From JBBQWZ01 sp038210135 (GTDB lineage: Bacteria; Acidobacteriota; Terriglobia; Bryobacterales; Bryobacteraceae), in the NCBI GenBank assembly GCA_038210135.1, contig JBBQWZ010000022.1, positions 1-64,000 of the forward strand: DNA of 64,000 nucleotides. The letters are read 5' to 3'. Made by a program: the position numbers and the translations under genes. Shown here in pieces: positions 26,059-34,612 of the stretch. Position 1 is the stretch's first letter, and every line of letters begins with the position of its first letter. The notes beneath the pieces were generated by a model. That model was not told where the DNA came from. It searched no databases and was given only the letters and a program-made list of their open reading frames with translations.

Positions 26059-27480
26059 GTGTTCTTAAGGCACCATCGCCGCACGCGCATTCTGTTCGCC
26101 CTAACGGATCTCGTTCTGGCCGCGCTTGCGTTTTGGGCCGCGTACGAAACGCGCCTCCGCCTTGGTTTTATTGAGCGTTCCTTCTATCTCGCTCCCGAAG
26201 TTCGGGCGCTGCTGCTCAGTTGGGCCGCTTTGACCTGGATCGGAACGGGATTCTGGTGGGGCATCTACGAGCGGCTGGAATCCGCCGGCCCCTGGATCGT
26301 GCTGCGCGACACGCTTCGCCAGGCCGCCAGTTCCGCCGCCGCGCTCATCCTGCTGCAATACATCCTGCGCCTCGATCTATCGCGGCCTTTTGTCGCGATC
26401 TTCACCGCCTACGCGTTCCTGTTTTTGTCGCTTGGACGCTGGCAGGCTCCGCGGCTCGCCGCCATTGTTCGCCGCGAATTCGCCCAGCCGCACTACGTTC
26501 TGATCGTAGGGCTCGGCGAAAGCGCTCTGCGCGTCGCCGGCCAGTTGGAAGAAGCGGCCGCTTACGGAGTCCGCGTCGCCGGCTTCATCGCCGACGGCTC
26601 GGAAACTGGATCGATGGCGGAGCAGGAACTGGCGTCCCGCTATCCCATCCATGCGCTTTCCGAAATCCCCAAGCTGCTCGAACAGCGCGTCATTGACGAG
26701 ATCCTATTCGCGGTCGATTCGCGCCGCCTCGCCGAACTCGAGGAAGTGTTCCTCGAATGCGAAGAAGAAGGCGTCCGCACCCGCGTCGCCGTGGACTTCT
26801 TTCCGCACGTCAATTCGCGCGTCTATCTGGATCGCCTCGGCGACGCTCCGCTGCTGACCTTTTCCGCCGCGCCGCATGACGAGGTTCGGCTGCTCATCAA
26901 GCGGATCATGGATTTCGTCATCGCCGGACTTTCGTTAGTTTTGCTTTCGCCGCTCCTGCTGCTGATCGCCTTCCTGATTCGCGTGACGTCGCCCGGCCCG
27001 GCCATCTTCAAACAGATTCGCTGCGGGCTCAACGGACGGCGGTTCGTGTTCTACAAATTTCGTTCGATGTGCGAAAACGCGGAAGCGCTGAAGGCCGGAC
27101 TGGCCGAACACAACGAGCGGGAAATCGTTTTTAAAATCGCCGACGACCCTAGGCTGACTCGGCTCGGGAAATGGCTGCGTAAGTTTTCCGTCGACGAATG
27201 GCCGCAACTTTGGAACGTACTGATCGGAGACATGTCGCTGGTCGGACCGCTCCCCGCCGTCCCCGAGGAAGTGGAACAATATAAGCGATGGCAGCGCCGC
27301 CGGCTGCGAATGCGTCCAGGCTTGACGTGTTTGTGGGCCATTTCCGGACGGGATGCCATCGATTTCGAAACTTGGATGAAAATGGATATGCAGTACATCG
27401 ATCAGTGGTCGCTTGGCCTCGATTGGCGCATCATTCTGCGCACCATCCCCAGCGTGATCACTGGCCGCGGTGCGCACTGA
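26059..27480 (+). CDS. Undecaprenyl-phosphate sugar phosphotransferase (exopolysaccharide initiation)
   Basis: The product (about 473 residues) has four or five N-terminal membrane helices (LFALTDLVLAALAFWAAYE, LLLSWAALTWIGTGFWW), a Rossmann-like CoA-binding-type middle domain (VLIVGLGESALRVAGQLEE) and a C-terminal bacterial sugar transferase domain. That domain includes RIMDFVIAGLSLVLLSPLLL, FYKFRSMCENAE, LRKFSVDEWPQLWNVL and GRDAIDFETW. It transfers sugar-1-phosphate to undecaprenyl phosphate at the inner membrane. GTG 26059 is my best start; the frame is open to 25975. No further polysaccharide genes adjoin it, though PEP-CTERM systems are often tied to such loci. Confidence 0.85.
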   Translation: MFLRHHRRTRILFALTDLVLAALAFWAAYETRLRLGFIERSFYLAPEVRALLLSWAALTWIGTGFWWGIYERLESAGPWIVLRDTLRQAASSAAALILLQYILRLDLSRPFVAIFTAYAFLFLSLGRWQAPRLAAIVRREFAQPHYVLIVGLGESALRVAGQLEEAAAYGVRVAGFIADGSETGSMAEQELASRYPIHALSEIPKLLEQRVIDEILFAVDSRRLAELEEVFLECEEEGVRTRVAVDFFPHVNSRVYLDRLGDAPLLTFSAAPHDEVRLLIKRIMDFVIAGLSLVLLSPLLLLIAFLIRVTSPGPAIFKQIRCGLNGRRFVFYKFRSMCENAEALKAGLAEHNEREIVFKIADDPRLTRLGKWLRKFSVDEWPQLWNVLIGDMSLVGPLPAVPEEVEQYKRWQRRRLRMRPGLTCLWAISGRDAIDFETWMKMDMQYIDQWSLGLDWRIILRTIPSVITGRGAH

Positions 27481-27484
27481 CTCT

Positions 27485-28096
27485 ATGAATCTGGTTCCTA
27501 CACAAGAAGAGGTCGTCGCCCTGTTGCGCTCGACCGGTGGCCTCCGTGACGGCCACTTTGTTTACCCGGACGGCCTGCACGTGGACAAGTATCTGCAGGT
27601 GCCCGTAACCATGCGGCATTATGAACACGCGAAGATTTTGAGTGTTGGCCTCAGCCGCCTGCTGCGCGCGAACACCGAAATCCGGGCGATGATTCCGGAT
27701 CTTTCGATCGTCGCTCCGGCGACCGGCGGACTGCCGGTGGCCTACGGAGTCTGCGAAGCTCTTCGCGCCGCCCGTGTGTATTGGGCCGAGCGTGAAAAGC
27801 CCGGCGAGAAACAACAGTTCCGCCAGTTCCTCGACGTGAAGAGCAGCGAAAAGATTCTTCTGGTGGACGACATTCTGCGCTCCGGAAAGAATCTGATGGA
27901 GCTGAAGACGCTGGTCGAATCCTACGGCGCAACCGTGGTCGGCTTGGCGGTGATCGTCTATCAGCCCACACCGAACACAGCCGACTTCGGCAATCTGCCG
28001 GTCTTCTATCTCGCCAAGCTCGACGCAACATACTTGCCCGCGGACAACTCGAGCGGCATACGTCCGGGCGAACCGGTCCAGCCCGTCCGGATCTAG
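27485..28096 (+). CDS. Orotate phosphoribosyltransferase-like protein
   Basis: The 203-residue protein has the PRPP-binding motif ILLVDDILRSGKNLMEL and an upstream SIVAPATGGLPVAYGV segment as in PyrE-type phosphoribosyltransferases. The N-terminal LHVDKYLQVPVTMRHYEH region also fits. It starts 5 bp after the transferase stop, so the two are probably cotranscribed. The true substrate may not be orotate, since no other pyrimidine gene is nearby. In-frame starts exist at 27470 and 27485; the second avoids overlap. Confidence 0.75.
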   Translation: MNLVPTQEEVVALLRSTGGLRDGHFVYPDGLHVDKYLQVPVTMRHYEHAKILSVGLSRLLRANTEIRAMIPDLSIVAPATGGLPVAYGVCEALRAARVYWAEREKPGEKQQFRQFLDVKSSEKILLVDDILRSGKNLMELKTLVESYGATVVGLAVIVYQPTPNTADFGNLPVFYLAKLDATYLPADNSSGIRPGEPVQPVRI

Positions 28097-28099
28097 AAG

Positions 28100-28130
28100 C
28101 TGTCCGACACCTGCGGTAAACTGTCAGACA
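28100..28130. promoter_or_regulatory. Twin TGTC-N-GACA palindromes before VapBC
   Basis: CTGTCCGACA (28100-28109) and CTGTCAGACA (28121-28130) are 21 bp apart, two helical turns, and each holds a TGTC-N-GACA palindrome. The second touches the antitoxin ATG. This fits an autoregulatory operator for a ribbon-helix-helix antitoxin bound as two dimers on one DNA face; the binding itself is inferred. Confidence 0.6.
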
Positions 28131-28387
28131 TGGCGACCCGTCTTTCCGTTCGAATCGATGATCGGCTGGAACGGCGATTGCGTGAAGTGGTGAAGGACGG
28201 TCGTAGCCCCTCGGACGTCGTTCGGGATGCGCTCGAAGCCTACTTGCCGGTCAAGACTAGCCCCGAGTCTGCCTACGACGCAGCCGTTAGGCTGGGCATT
28301 ATCGGATGTATCTCGAATGCTCCGCGCGATCTCAGCACAAACAAGAAATACATGGAAGGATTTGGGAAATCCAACAGCGGAAAATAG
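28130..28387 (+). CDS. Ribbon-helix-helix antitoxin (VapB-like)
   Basis: The 85-residue protein opens with an RHH fold: beta strand ATRLSVRID, then helices DRLERRLREVVKD and SPSDVVRDALEAYL. The C-terminal half would wrap the toxin. Its stop is followed directly by the ATG of a PIN-domain gene with no gap. It should neutralise that RNase and repress the operon, probably through the paired palindromes just upstream. Confidence 0.8.
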   Translation: MATRLSVRIDDRLERRLREVVKDGRSPSDVVRDALEAYLPVKTSPESAYDAAVRLGIIGCISNAPRDLSTNKKYMEGFGKSNSGK

Positions 28388-28801
28388 ATGCGGAACATCC
28401 TCATCGATACTGGGCCTTTGGTCGCCATACTGTCCGGCAGGGATGCAAGCCACCGCAAATGTGTTGAGGTATGTCGAAAAATTGAGCATCCTCTGCTCAC
28501 CTGTTGGCCCGTATTGACTGAGGCGGCCTGGATGCTGAAGGACTACGGACCAGAAGTAATCAATCGCCTTCTGAAGGGGTTTTCAGAAGGCCTTTTTTCA
28601 TTTCTACCACTCGATGCGTCGGATATCGCTCCGATCTCTTCCCTGATGAAGCGATACCAGAAACTTGGACTGCAACTCGCGGACGCGTCGCTGCTGAGAC
28701 TGGCGCAAAGAGAGCGGATTTCGACTCTGTTCACGCTGGATCGCCGAGACTTCACGGCCGTACGGCTACCCAATCACCAACGGCTGACCCTTATCCCCTA
28801 G
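28388..28801 (+). CDS. PIN-domain toxin (VapC-like RNase)
   Basis: The 137-residue protein has the PIN acidic residues in order: Asp in NILIDTGPLVAIL, Glu in VLTEAAWML, Asp in LQLADASLLRLA and Asp in LFTLDRRDF. These coordinate Mg2+ for single-strand RNA cleavage. It begins immediately after the antitoxin stop. Its 3' end overlaps by 4 bp the convergent metallo-beta-lactamase-fold gene. Confidence 0.85.
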   Translation: MRNILIDTGPLVAILSGRDASHRKCVEVCRKIEHPLLTCWPVLTEAAWMLKDYGPEVINRLLKGFSEGLFSFLPLDASDIAPISSLMKRYQKLGLQLADASLLRLAQRERISTLFTLDRRDFTAVRLPNHQRLTLIP

Positions 28802-29613
28802 ATCAAAACCGAATCGCCGACCTCGCCGCCAACCGCGCGGCCATTCGCGCTTTCGCGGAACCGCTCGATTGGCTCGTCAAACGGCTCCGCGCTCAACCGG
28901 AACGTCTTGTGATGGACCGGCAGAATCCGGTCCGCGCCGGCATCGGACGCCATCCGGACCGCCTGTTCCGGCGTGCAGTGCGCCCCGATCCAAGGGTTAT
29001 ACGCGCCGATCGGCATGATCGCCAATTCGATAGGCCCGGTGGATCTCGCCTCGCGAAACAGATCGGTGTTCGCAGTATCCCCGCCGAAAAGCAGCCGCCG
29101 GCCGCCCATCTCGAGAACGTAGCCGTTGTAACCGCGATGCCGGTCCGTCTGCATTCGCGCGCCCCAATGGCGGACTTGCAGCGCACGCACCGTCAAGCCG
29201 TCCATGCGTGCTTCTTCCCCCCAACCGAGTTCCGTGACCTTCTTCCACTTTGACGCGCGCAGCAGATCCGCCGTCGCCCGAGCCGTAATCACCTCGGTCC
29301 GCTTGTTCTGCAACTTATTCAACGTCGGAAGATCGAAGTGATCAAAGTGCGCGTGCGAAAGCAGCACCAGATCGATCGGCGGAAGATCCCGTGCACGCAA
29401 CGCCGGCGGCGTCAACCGTTTGGGCCCGAGTTGGAAAGGGCCGACCGCGATCCCGCAGCGGTCGCCAAGAACGGGGTCCGTGATGATGTTCAATCCGTTC
29501 CAGCGGATCAGCGTCGAGCTGTGTCCCAGCCAGCGAACAGAATCCGTGTTCCGTTCGCCGTCCATTACGTCGGCCGGACGGTCCGAGTCGCGCATAGGAA
29601 GAAAAGTCTTCAC
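28798..29613 (-). CDS. Metallo-beta-lactamase-fold hydrolase (UlaG/NAPE-PLD type)
   Basis: The 271-residue protein has VRWLGHSSTLI at the start of the fold, the metal site SHAHFDHFD (HxHxDH), GGDTANTD and VHHKTF. This fits the UlaG-like group that hydrolyses phosphodiester or lactone bonds. The frame is open to 29754, but GTG at 29613 overlaps the stop of the upstream gene as GTGA, and that start gives a sensible N-terminus; coupling is likely. An in-frame ATG soon after (MRDSDRP) is possible. The substrate is unknown. Confidence 0.8.
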   Translation of the reverse strand: MKTFLPMRDSDRPADVMDGERNTDSVRWLGHSSTLIRWNGLNIITDPVLGDRCGIAVGPFQLGPKRLTPPALRARDLPPIDLVLLSHAHFDHFDLPTLNKLQNKRTEVITARATADLLRASKWKKVTELGWGEEARMDGLTVRALQVRHWGARMQTDRHRGYNGYVLEMGGRRLLFGGDTANTDLFREARSTGPIELAIMPIGAYNPWIGAHCTPEQAVRMASDAGADRILPVHHKTFRLSAEPFDEPIERFRESANGRAVGGEVGDSVLI

Positions 29614-30080
29614 CAGAAATTCGAGATGACGGGAATCGGATGGGTGGGAGAGTTCAGCTTTGCCGAATCCGACCGGAAAAAATCCACAACGCCATCCCGC
29701 ACCCCCTGTTGACCCCACATGATGACGCCGATTGAGAATCCTGTGGCCTTGCACTGGCCCGTTTTGAAGACCACATCCCCGCCGAAAATATAATCGAAAA
29801 TCTCCTGACCGCCCTTATAAATGCCGTCATAAGTGGAGGCGGCGGCGGAAAGAAATGTTTGAAAGGCGGGGCCGAGTTCACTGCCCGCCCAACGCATGAA
29901 CAGGTAGTGATCGGCGGCCGTCAGGTCATAATTCCCGCAGTTCACTCCATTCGGCGCTTCGCGCTGCGTGTTCACTTCCTTCCATGAGTTGTCCAGCCGC
30001 GTACTAACATCTCCGTAGCCGTTATGGTGATCGAGCGCTCTCTGGACGAATCGTTTTACCGTTGCGTCGTCTACTGCCAT
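29610..30080 (-). CDS. Hypothetical protein coupled to the MBL-fold hydrolase
   Basis: The 156-residue acidic-to-neutral protein (MAVDDATVKRFVQRALDH...) has no signal peptide or membrane helix, and I recognise no domain. Aromatic and glycine-rich stretches (YDGIYKGGQEIFDYIFGG, FSIGVIMWGQQGVRDG) suggest a compact globular fold. The stop codon overlaps the GTG start of the hydrolase, so both proteins are probably made together. Confidence 0.6.
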   Translation of the reverse strand: MAVDDATVKRFVQRALDHHNGYGDVSTRLDNSWKEVNTQREAPNGVNCGNYDLTAADHYLFMRWAGSELGPAFQTFLSAAASTYDGIYKGGQEIFDYIFGGDVVFKTGQCKATGFSIGVIMWGQQGVRDGVVDFFRSDSAKLNSPTHPIPVISNFW

Positions 30081-30128
30081 CTGTCTGCCCTCCTGGTTTC
30101 TAAGGGTATCCGCGCAATACCTGCCAAA

Positions 30129-30809
30129 TCAGTATCCGAAGCGCTCTTCCTTCCACGGATCCCCGTGCATATGATATCCATTGCGCTCCCAGAAGCCGGC
30201 CTTGTCTTTTTCGAGGAACTCCACGCCAGCCGCCCACTTCGCACTCTTCCATGCGTACAGCCGCGGCACAATCAACCGCGCCGGACCGCCATGCTCCGCC
30301 GTCAATGGCTCCCCGTCGTGCAGGATCGCAACCAGCGCGTCTTCCGCCAAAAAATCGGAGAGCGGCAGATTCGTCGTCCAGCCAAAATCGTAGCCGTGCG
30401 CGAGGACGTATTGCGCGTTCGGCAAGACTCCGCCAGCCAGTTCGACCAGCGCCCGCGTCGAAACGCCTTCCCATACGTTGCCGAGCCGCGACCAGCGCGT
30501 CACGCAGTGGAAATCCGAAAACACCTTCACCCGCGGCAGCTTGTTGAAGTCTTCCCAGTTCCAGGAAATCGGATTCGCCACCAGCCCTTCGAGTGAAAAC
30601 CGCCACGTCTCGAGGTTGATCTGCGGAGCACCGGATGCATCGAGTACCGGCCATTTCAGAGTCCGCGATTGGCCCGCTGGAACCCGGTTTTCCCGCTGCG
30701 TATCCGGCGATATGATTGCGCCGTCTGGCGCACTCTCTGGAGTCAGAATCCCACTAGCCTGTGTTTTTGAAGAGTCCATACCAAACATATTCTTAACAAA
30801 TCCGAGCAT
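30129..30809 (-). CDS. Molybdopterin-dependent sulfite-oxidase-fold oxidoreductase
   Basis: The 226-residue protein matches the catalytic domain of the sulfite oxidase/MsrP superfamily. DFHCVTRWSRLGNVWEGV holds the Mo-coordinating cysteine, and YDFGWTTNLPLSDF and HGGPARLIVPRLYAWKSAKW follow in the usual order. The Tat twin-arginine signal of MsrP is absent, so it is likely cytoplasmic, like short YuiH-type relatives. The substrate is unknown. It lies 48 bp upstream of the hypothetical gene on the same strand. Confidence 0.85.
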   Translation of the reverse strand: MLGFVKNMFGMDSSKTQASGILTPESAPDGAIISPDTQRENRVPAGQSRTLKWPVLDASGAPQINLETWRFSLEGLVANPISWNWEDFNKLPRVKVFSDFHCVTRWSRLGNVWEGVSTRALVELAGGVLPNAQYVLAHGYDFGWTTNLPLSDFLAEDALVAILHDGEPLTAEHGGPARLIVPRLYAWKSAKWAAGVEFLEKDKAGFWERNGYHMHGDPWKEERFGY

Positions 30810-30952
30810 CGGGACACCGCGCTATCAAATGGATGCAGTTCGAACCTCATCCGTCGCAGGATCGGGGCCGACCCGCTGCGCTATACCCAGTCCGCCCTGT
30901 GCCCAGTGTATCCCTGTGGAGAGAACAGGTGGCCGCTTGGCACCACAGAGTC

Positions 30953-31399
30953 ATGAGGATAGTGGCCTGTTGTCTGATGTTGTTCGCGATCGCGTTCACC
31001 GCCGTGGCCGGACAGGCGAACTACGCCGGCGGGACGCTCGCTAACTGGAAGGAAGGCCAGGGCGGCAACATCGAAGCCACCGATCCGCTGTTCTTCGCCT
31101 TTTATTCGCAGAAGGCCAACTTTCGCGTTGCGTATGATCGCATCAACCTCGTCGAATACGGCCAGAAAGTGGACCGCCGGTACCTGAGCGCCGCCCTGAT
31201 TTCGCCGCTGTTGATCCTGGCGAAAAAGAAGACGCATTTCCTCACAGTAGGCTACGCCGACGAAGAAGGACGCCAGCAGGCACTCGTGTTCCGCGTGGAC
31301 AAATCCTCAATCCGCGCACTCCTGGTCTGCCTCGAAGCCCGCACTGGGATCAAGGTCCAGTTCCAGGACGAAGACGCCCGCAAAGCAGGCAAGGGTTAA
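30953..31399 (+). CDS. Secreted hypothetical protein
   Basis: The 148-residue product has a signal peptide (IVACCLMLFAIAFTAVAGQ) and a small domain with ISPLLILAKKKTHFLTVGY, a PH-like or beta-sandwich pattern I cannot assign. ATG 30953 precedes the signal peptide. The next gene starts 4 bp after its stop, giving a two-gene operon of exported proteins. Confidence 0.6.
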   Translation: MRIVACCLMLFAIAFTAVAGQANYAGGTLANWKEGQGGNIEATDPLFFAFYSQKANFRVAYDRINLVEYGQKVDRRYLSAALISPLLILAKKKTHFLTVGYADEEGRQQALVFRVDKSSIRALLVCLEARTGIKVQFQDEDARKAGKG

Positions 31400-31402
31400 C
31401 CT

Positions 31403-31963
31403 ATGATTGCGCAATTTGCTCTGTTATTTCTAGCCGTCGAGCCCAAGTATCAGGCGACGGACTTGGTTCGCGAACTGCCAACAATTCATCGCGTATACGT
31501 TGATCGCCTCACCGGCGGCGAAACGGCGGCCCACATGCGCGACCTCATTATCACCAGCCTCCAGCGAATGCACCTGTTCATCCTGACCGAAACCGAAAAG
31601 AGCGCCGACGCCATCCTTCGCGGCGGCGCCGAAGACCTGATTTTCACCGACCAGTTCCAATCGTCGGACAACGTCAACGCGCATCTCTCGGTCGGTCAAG
31701 GCGCCGGCAATCTGTCCAGAAGCCAGACCCGCTCGGAATCCGACCGTTCCCGCTATGGCGGCGTCACCATCGGCGAACACGAGTCGTCGAACGTCAAGGA
31801 ACGCAAACACGAAGCCTTCGCCAGCGTCCGGCTGATCAATAAAGACGGCGACGTCATCTGGTCTACCACCCAAGAATCGCAAGGCGGAAAATTCCACTCC
31901 GCCAGTGCCGACGTCGCCGAGAAAATAGCCAAACAACTCCTGAAAGACGCGATTCCTCAGTAA
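31403..31963 (+). CDS. Exported hypothetical protein with CsgG/DUF-like pattern
   Basis: The 186-residue protein has a short hydrophobic start (MIAQFALLFLAVEP), then IHRVYVDRLTGGETAAHMRD and LTETEKSADAILRGGAED, and ends with ASVRLINKDGDVIWSTTQES. The pattern of an alpha/beta domain testing a low-copy 'activity' plus a printed-value strand resembles small CsgG-like periplasmic proteins, but no firm family is recognised. It is translationally close to the previous gene (3-nt gap). Confidence 0.5.
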   Translation: MIAQFALLFLAVEPKYQATDLVRELPTIHRVYVDRLTGGETAAHMRDLIITSLQRMHLFILTETEKSADAILRGGAEDLIFTDQFQSSDNVNAHLSVGQGAGNLSRSQTRSESDRSRYGGVTIGEHESSNVKERKHEAFASVRLINKDGDVIWSTTQESQGGKFHSASADVAEKIAKQLLKDAIPQ

Positions 31964-31965
31964 GA

Positions 31966-32020
31966 GTGGCATAGGTCTCCGACCTGTGCATTTGTGGCAT
32001 AGGTCTCCGACCTGTGCATT
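31966..32020 (+). repeat. Tandem REP-like units
   Basis: Two 27-bp copies at a 28-bp period (31966-31992, 31994-32020) each contain the inverted repeat AGGTC-TCC-GACCT. They sit directly upstream of a RAYT transposase fragment, the usual context for REP sequences mobilised by such enzymes. Confidence 0.75.
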
Positions 32021-32031
32021 CTCTAAACCAA

Positions 32032-32250
32032 ATGAGCTTCTACCGAAGAGACCTGCCCCATTGGCAACCGGATGGACGCGACATCTTTCTGACTTGGCGA
32101 CTCTTCGGAGCGCCGCCATGGTTAGTGAAAGGCCGTACCTTCGCCGAACAGGATGCCACCCTGGACAGAGCGAAGTCCGGCGCCCGGTGGCTCGAAGATC
32201 CAGCAATAGCTCGCCAGGTCGCCGACACCATTCTGTTCGGTGAACAGTAA
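32032..32250 (+). pseudogene. REP-associated tyrosine transposase (RAYT), N-terminal fragment
   Basis: MSFYRRDLPHWQPDG and DIFLTWRLFG match the start of Y1/RAYT transposases, which nick and move REP hairpins. After 72 residues (ILFGEQ) the frame ends at a TAA whose bases belong to the terminal inverted repeat of an inserted IS66 element. The catalytic HUH and tyrosine part is missing from both sides of the insertion, so the rest of the gene was deleted as well as interrupted. Confidence 0.75.
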
Positions 32251-32274
32251 GCGTCTAGCCAAACCAGGGTAGAA

Positions 32275-33792
32275 TCAGCGGGCCGCAGCCCATCGAGCCG
32301 GAGTCAGATGGGGGACCTGGGACAGCTTCCTTCGATTCAAGCCTGGCAGAACGTCCGCGAGATATTGCTTCACCGGCACGCCCAGGCGGCGGCAGGATTC
32401 TACGACCGAAACAATCGCGGCTACTTTCGGTCCGGCGTGGGCGCTGCCTACATGCAACCAGTTCTTGCGGCCCAAGGCCACGGGGCGCATGGAGTTCTCC
32501 GCCAGGTTGTTGGAAAGTTCGACGTCGGCGTGCTCGAAACAACGGCGCAGCTTCGGCCATTGATGTAAGGTGTATGCCACCGCTTGCCCGAGCGCGCTCT
32601 TGGGCAACGCGGTCTTCGACAACGCGACACACTCCTCACGAATCTCATCGGCCCACGATGCAGCATGCTCGCGGCGCAAGGCCAGACGCGCTTCGGCGCT
32701 CAACTGCTGTTGCCGCGCTTCGCGGTCGACAAGGAACAACGCGTCCATGCGCGTGACCATTTTCACCGCCGCCGCGTCTTGCGGATTCACTTTCACCGCG
32801 TCGACGAACTTGCGCCGAGCATGCGCCCAGCAACCCACGTGCACCATCTTCGGTCCGCCGATGTGGTCGTAGGCCTGATAGCCGTCGGTTTGCAAAATCC
32901 CTTCCCACTGCCCGAGGAACTTTTGCGGGCCCTCGCGACCGCGGCCCAAAAGAAACTCGAACGCCGTTTCGCCGCCGGGCTTGCCGTATTGCCACAAATA
33001 GGCCTGATGATCGGCGCCGCTTTTGTTGTTGAGTTGCACCGGAACGGTGGTCTCGTCGGCCTGTAAATACGGGGCTTCGAGCAGATCTCGCCGCATCGCC
33101 TGGATCACCGGCTGGAGCAACTCGCCCACCCGCATCACCCAACCATCGAGCGTGGCGCGGCTGATCTCGACGCCCGCTTCGCGCTCCAATATCGCGGCCT
33201 GCCGGTACAGCGGCAAGTGATCGCAGTATTTGGCGACCACTGTTTGAATCACCACCGCGTCGCTGGCCAGTCCCTTTTCGACGATGCGCGGCGCAAGTTC
33301 CGCCATCGTCACCGTGCCTTGCTGACAGCACCGGCACACCCGCTTTTCACGTTTGACGAAGCGCACGAAGTAGCGCGCCGGTTCGACATCCAACAGCTCG
33401 CTTTCGTCGTAACCGATCACCGCGGTTGGCGCGCCGCAAGCTTTGCAGTTCTGCTCCGCACACGGAATCACTTGTTCGACGCGTAGCAGTTTCTCCGGCA
33501 AACGTTGCCGACCCGGATGCGGCTTGCGCTCACGCTCGGGCTCGTTCGCGATCGGCTCGCGCCGCGCCTCGGCTTCCACTTCGTCGCGCGTGACGCCCGG
33601 CTCTTCATCGAGCAGTTTCAATTGCAGATCGCTCAGCGTTTCGCTGCGCGGCCCATACTTGTCGATGCGCTCCCGCCGCAACGCCTCGGTGAGCGACTGG
33701 ATTTTCAGATGTGCCCAATGCAACTCGCGTTCGAGCGCCGCAATGTGGAGCTGGGGATCGGGCGCCGTCATCTTTTCACTGCTGGTTTTCAC
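32275..33792 (-). CDS. tnpC: IS66-family transposase TnpC
   Basis: The 505-residue DDE transposase has the N-terminal coiled segment (HIAALERELHWAHLKIQSLT), a zinc-binding region (CAEQNCKACGAP, KRVCRCCQQG), the DDE core (ADETTVPVQ, TDGYQAYDHIG) with a WAHARRKFVDA block, and the C-terminal IS66 domain (NLAENSMRPVALGRKNWLHV). The length is normal for the family and no frame breaks are seen, so it is probably active. Confidence 0.93.
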   Translation of the reverse strand: MKTSSEKMTAPDPQLHIAALERELHWAHLKIQSLTEALRRERIDKYGPRSETLSDLQLKLLDEEPGVTRDEVEAEARREPIANEPERERKPHPGRQRLPEKLLRVEQVIPCAEQNCKACGAPTAVIGYDESELLDVEPARYFVRFVKREKRVCRCCQQGTVTMAELAPRIVEKGLASDAVVIQTVVAKYCDHLPLYRQAAILEREAGVEISRATLDGWVMRVGELLQPVIQAMRRDLLEAPYLQADETTVPVQLNNKSGADHQAYLWQYGKPGGETAFEFLLGRGREGPQKFLGQWEGILQTDGYQAYDHIGGPKMVHVGCWAHARRKFVDAVKVNPQDAAAVKMVTRMDALFLVDREARQQQLSAEARLALRREHAASWADEIREECVALSKTALPKSALGQAVAYTLHQWPKLRRCFEHADVELSNNLAENSMRPVALGRKNWLHVGSAHAGPKVAAIVSVVESCRRLGVPVKQYLADVLPGLNRRKLSQVPHLTPARWAAAR

Positions 33793-33867
33793 TGGTGGGA
33801 AGGTCGATTATAAGCGAAAAGGCCAGCAAATACCAGTCTTTTCCGCACGCGCACACGAAGAAATGTT

Positions 33868-34251
33868 TTACGCCGCCGGGGCACGCCGCATCCAGTTCTT
33901 GCGCGGCCGCGCTTGGCTCAGATCCATGCCGTTGAGCAGCATCGCCAGTTCCTCCGGCCTCATCGTAACGCTAGGCGCGTTGTCCGCTTTGCCGGAAAGC
34001 GTGCTCGTAAAAGACGGCCAGCCGAAGCGTCCCTTCTCCAGCCGCTTCGCGCACACCCACAATCCGCTGCCATCCCACACCAACACTTTCAACCGTGTCT
34101 TCGTGCGATTCGTGAATAGAAACAAGTGACCGCTCAATGGGTCCTGACCCAGGTGATCGCGCACCAACCCGTACAAGCCATCGAAGCCTTTGCGCATATC
34201 GATGGCCTCCACCGCGATGTAGATCTTCGTCGCCGGACCCAACCCAAACAT
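33868..34251 (-). CDS. tnpB: IS66 accessory protein TnpB
   Basis: The 127-residue protein shows the IS66 Orf2 signature: IYIAVEAIDMRKGFDGL, LGQDPLSGHLFLFTN and KVLVWDGSGLWVCAKRLEKG. It is needed for IS66 transposition in studied members. The ATG shares a base with the tnpA stop (TGATG). Confidence 0.92.
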   Translation of the reverse strand: MFGLGPATKIYIAVEAIDMRKGFDGLYGLVRDHLGQDPLSGHLFLFTNRTKTRLKVLVWDGSGLWVCAKRLEKGRFGWPSFTSTLSGKADNAPSVTMRPEELAMLLNGMDLSQARPRKNWMRRAPAA

Positions 34252-34556
34252 CACACGCTTTCGGCAACCCGGATCAGCCGCGCCAGTTCGCCATCCCCGA
34301 ATCTCCAGGAGCTTTCAATCCGCCGGCCGTTGGCCAGCACCAGCGTGAAGTTGCCCTCCACTTCCACCGGCGCGTTCTTCACCGTGACCTTCACCATCCG
34401 CGGCGTTGTTTCGCGTCCAAGCCTGTGCCGGTAGTAATCCAGCGTCGTCACGGGAATCGCGTGCCGCTCGCAAAACTCCCGCCGCGTCAGCCCGCTCGCT
34501 CCAAACTTTGCGATGATCCCCCGCCACTCCTCAGCACTCCGCCTATGCTTGCCCAT
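34251..34556 (-). CDS. tnpA: IS66 accessory protein TnpA
   Basis: The 101-residue HTH protein begins MGKHRRSAEEWRGIIAKF and has SGLTRREFCERHAIPVTTL, the helix-turn-helix typical of IS66 Orf1. ATG 34556 matches the family start; an upstream ATG at 34592 would extend it by 12 residues. Its stop overlaps the tnpB start. Confidence 0.88.
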   Translation of the reverse strand: MGKHRRSAEEWRGIIAKFGASGLTRREFCERHAIPVTTLDYYRHRLGRETTPRMVKVTVKNAPVEVEGNFTLVLANGRRIESSWRFGDGELARLIRVAESV

Positions 34557-34612
34557 GCCGACATCTTCGGCCAAATTACCGCCCTCCTCCAAGAGGGGTT
34601 CCCTAGACGCTT

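Noticed and set aside
29614..29754. Longer N-terminus for the MBL-fold hydrolase
   Set aside because: It would overlap the coupled upstream gene by over 140 bp; GTG 29613 at the GTGA junction is simpler.
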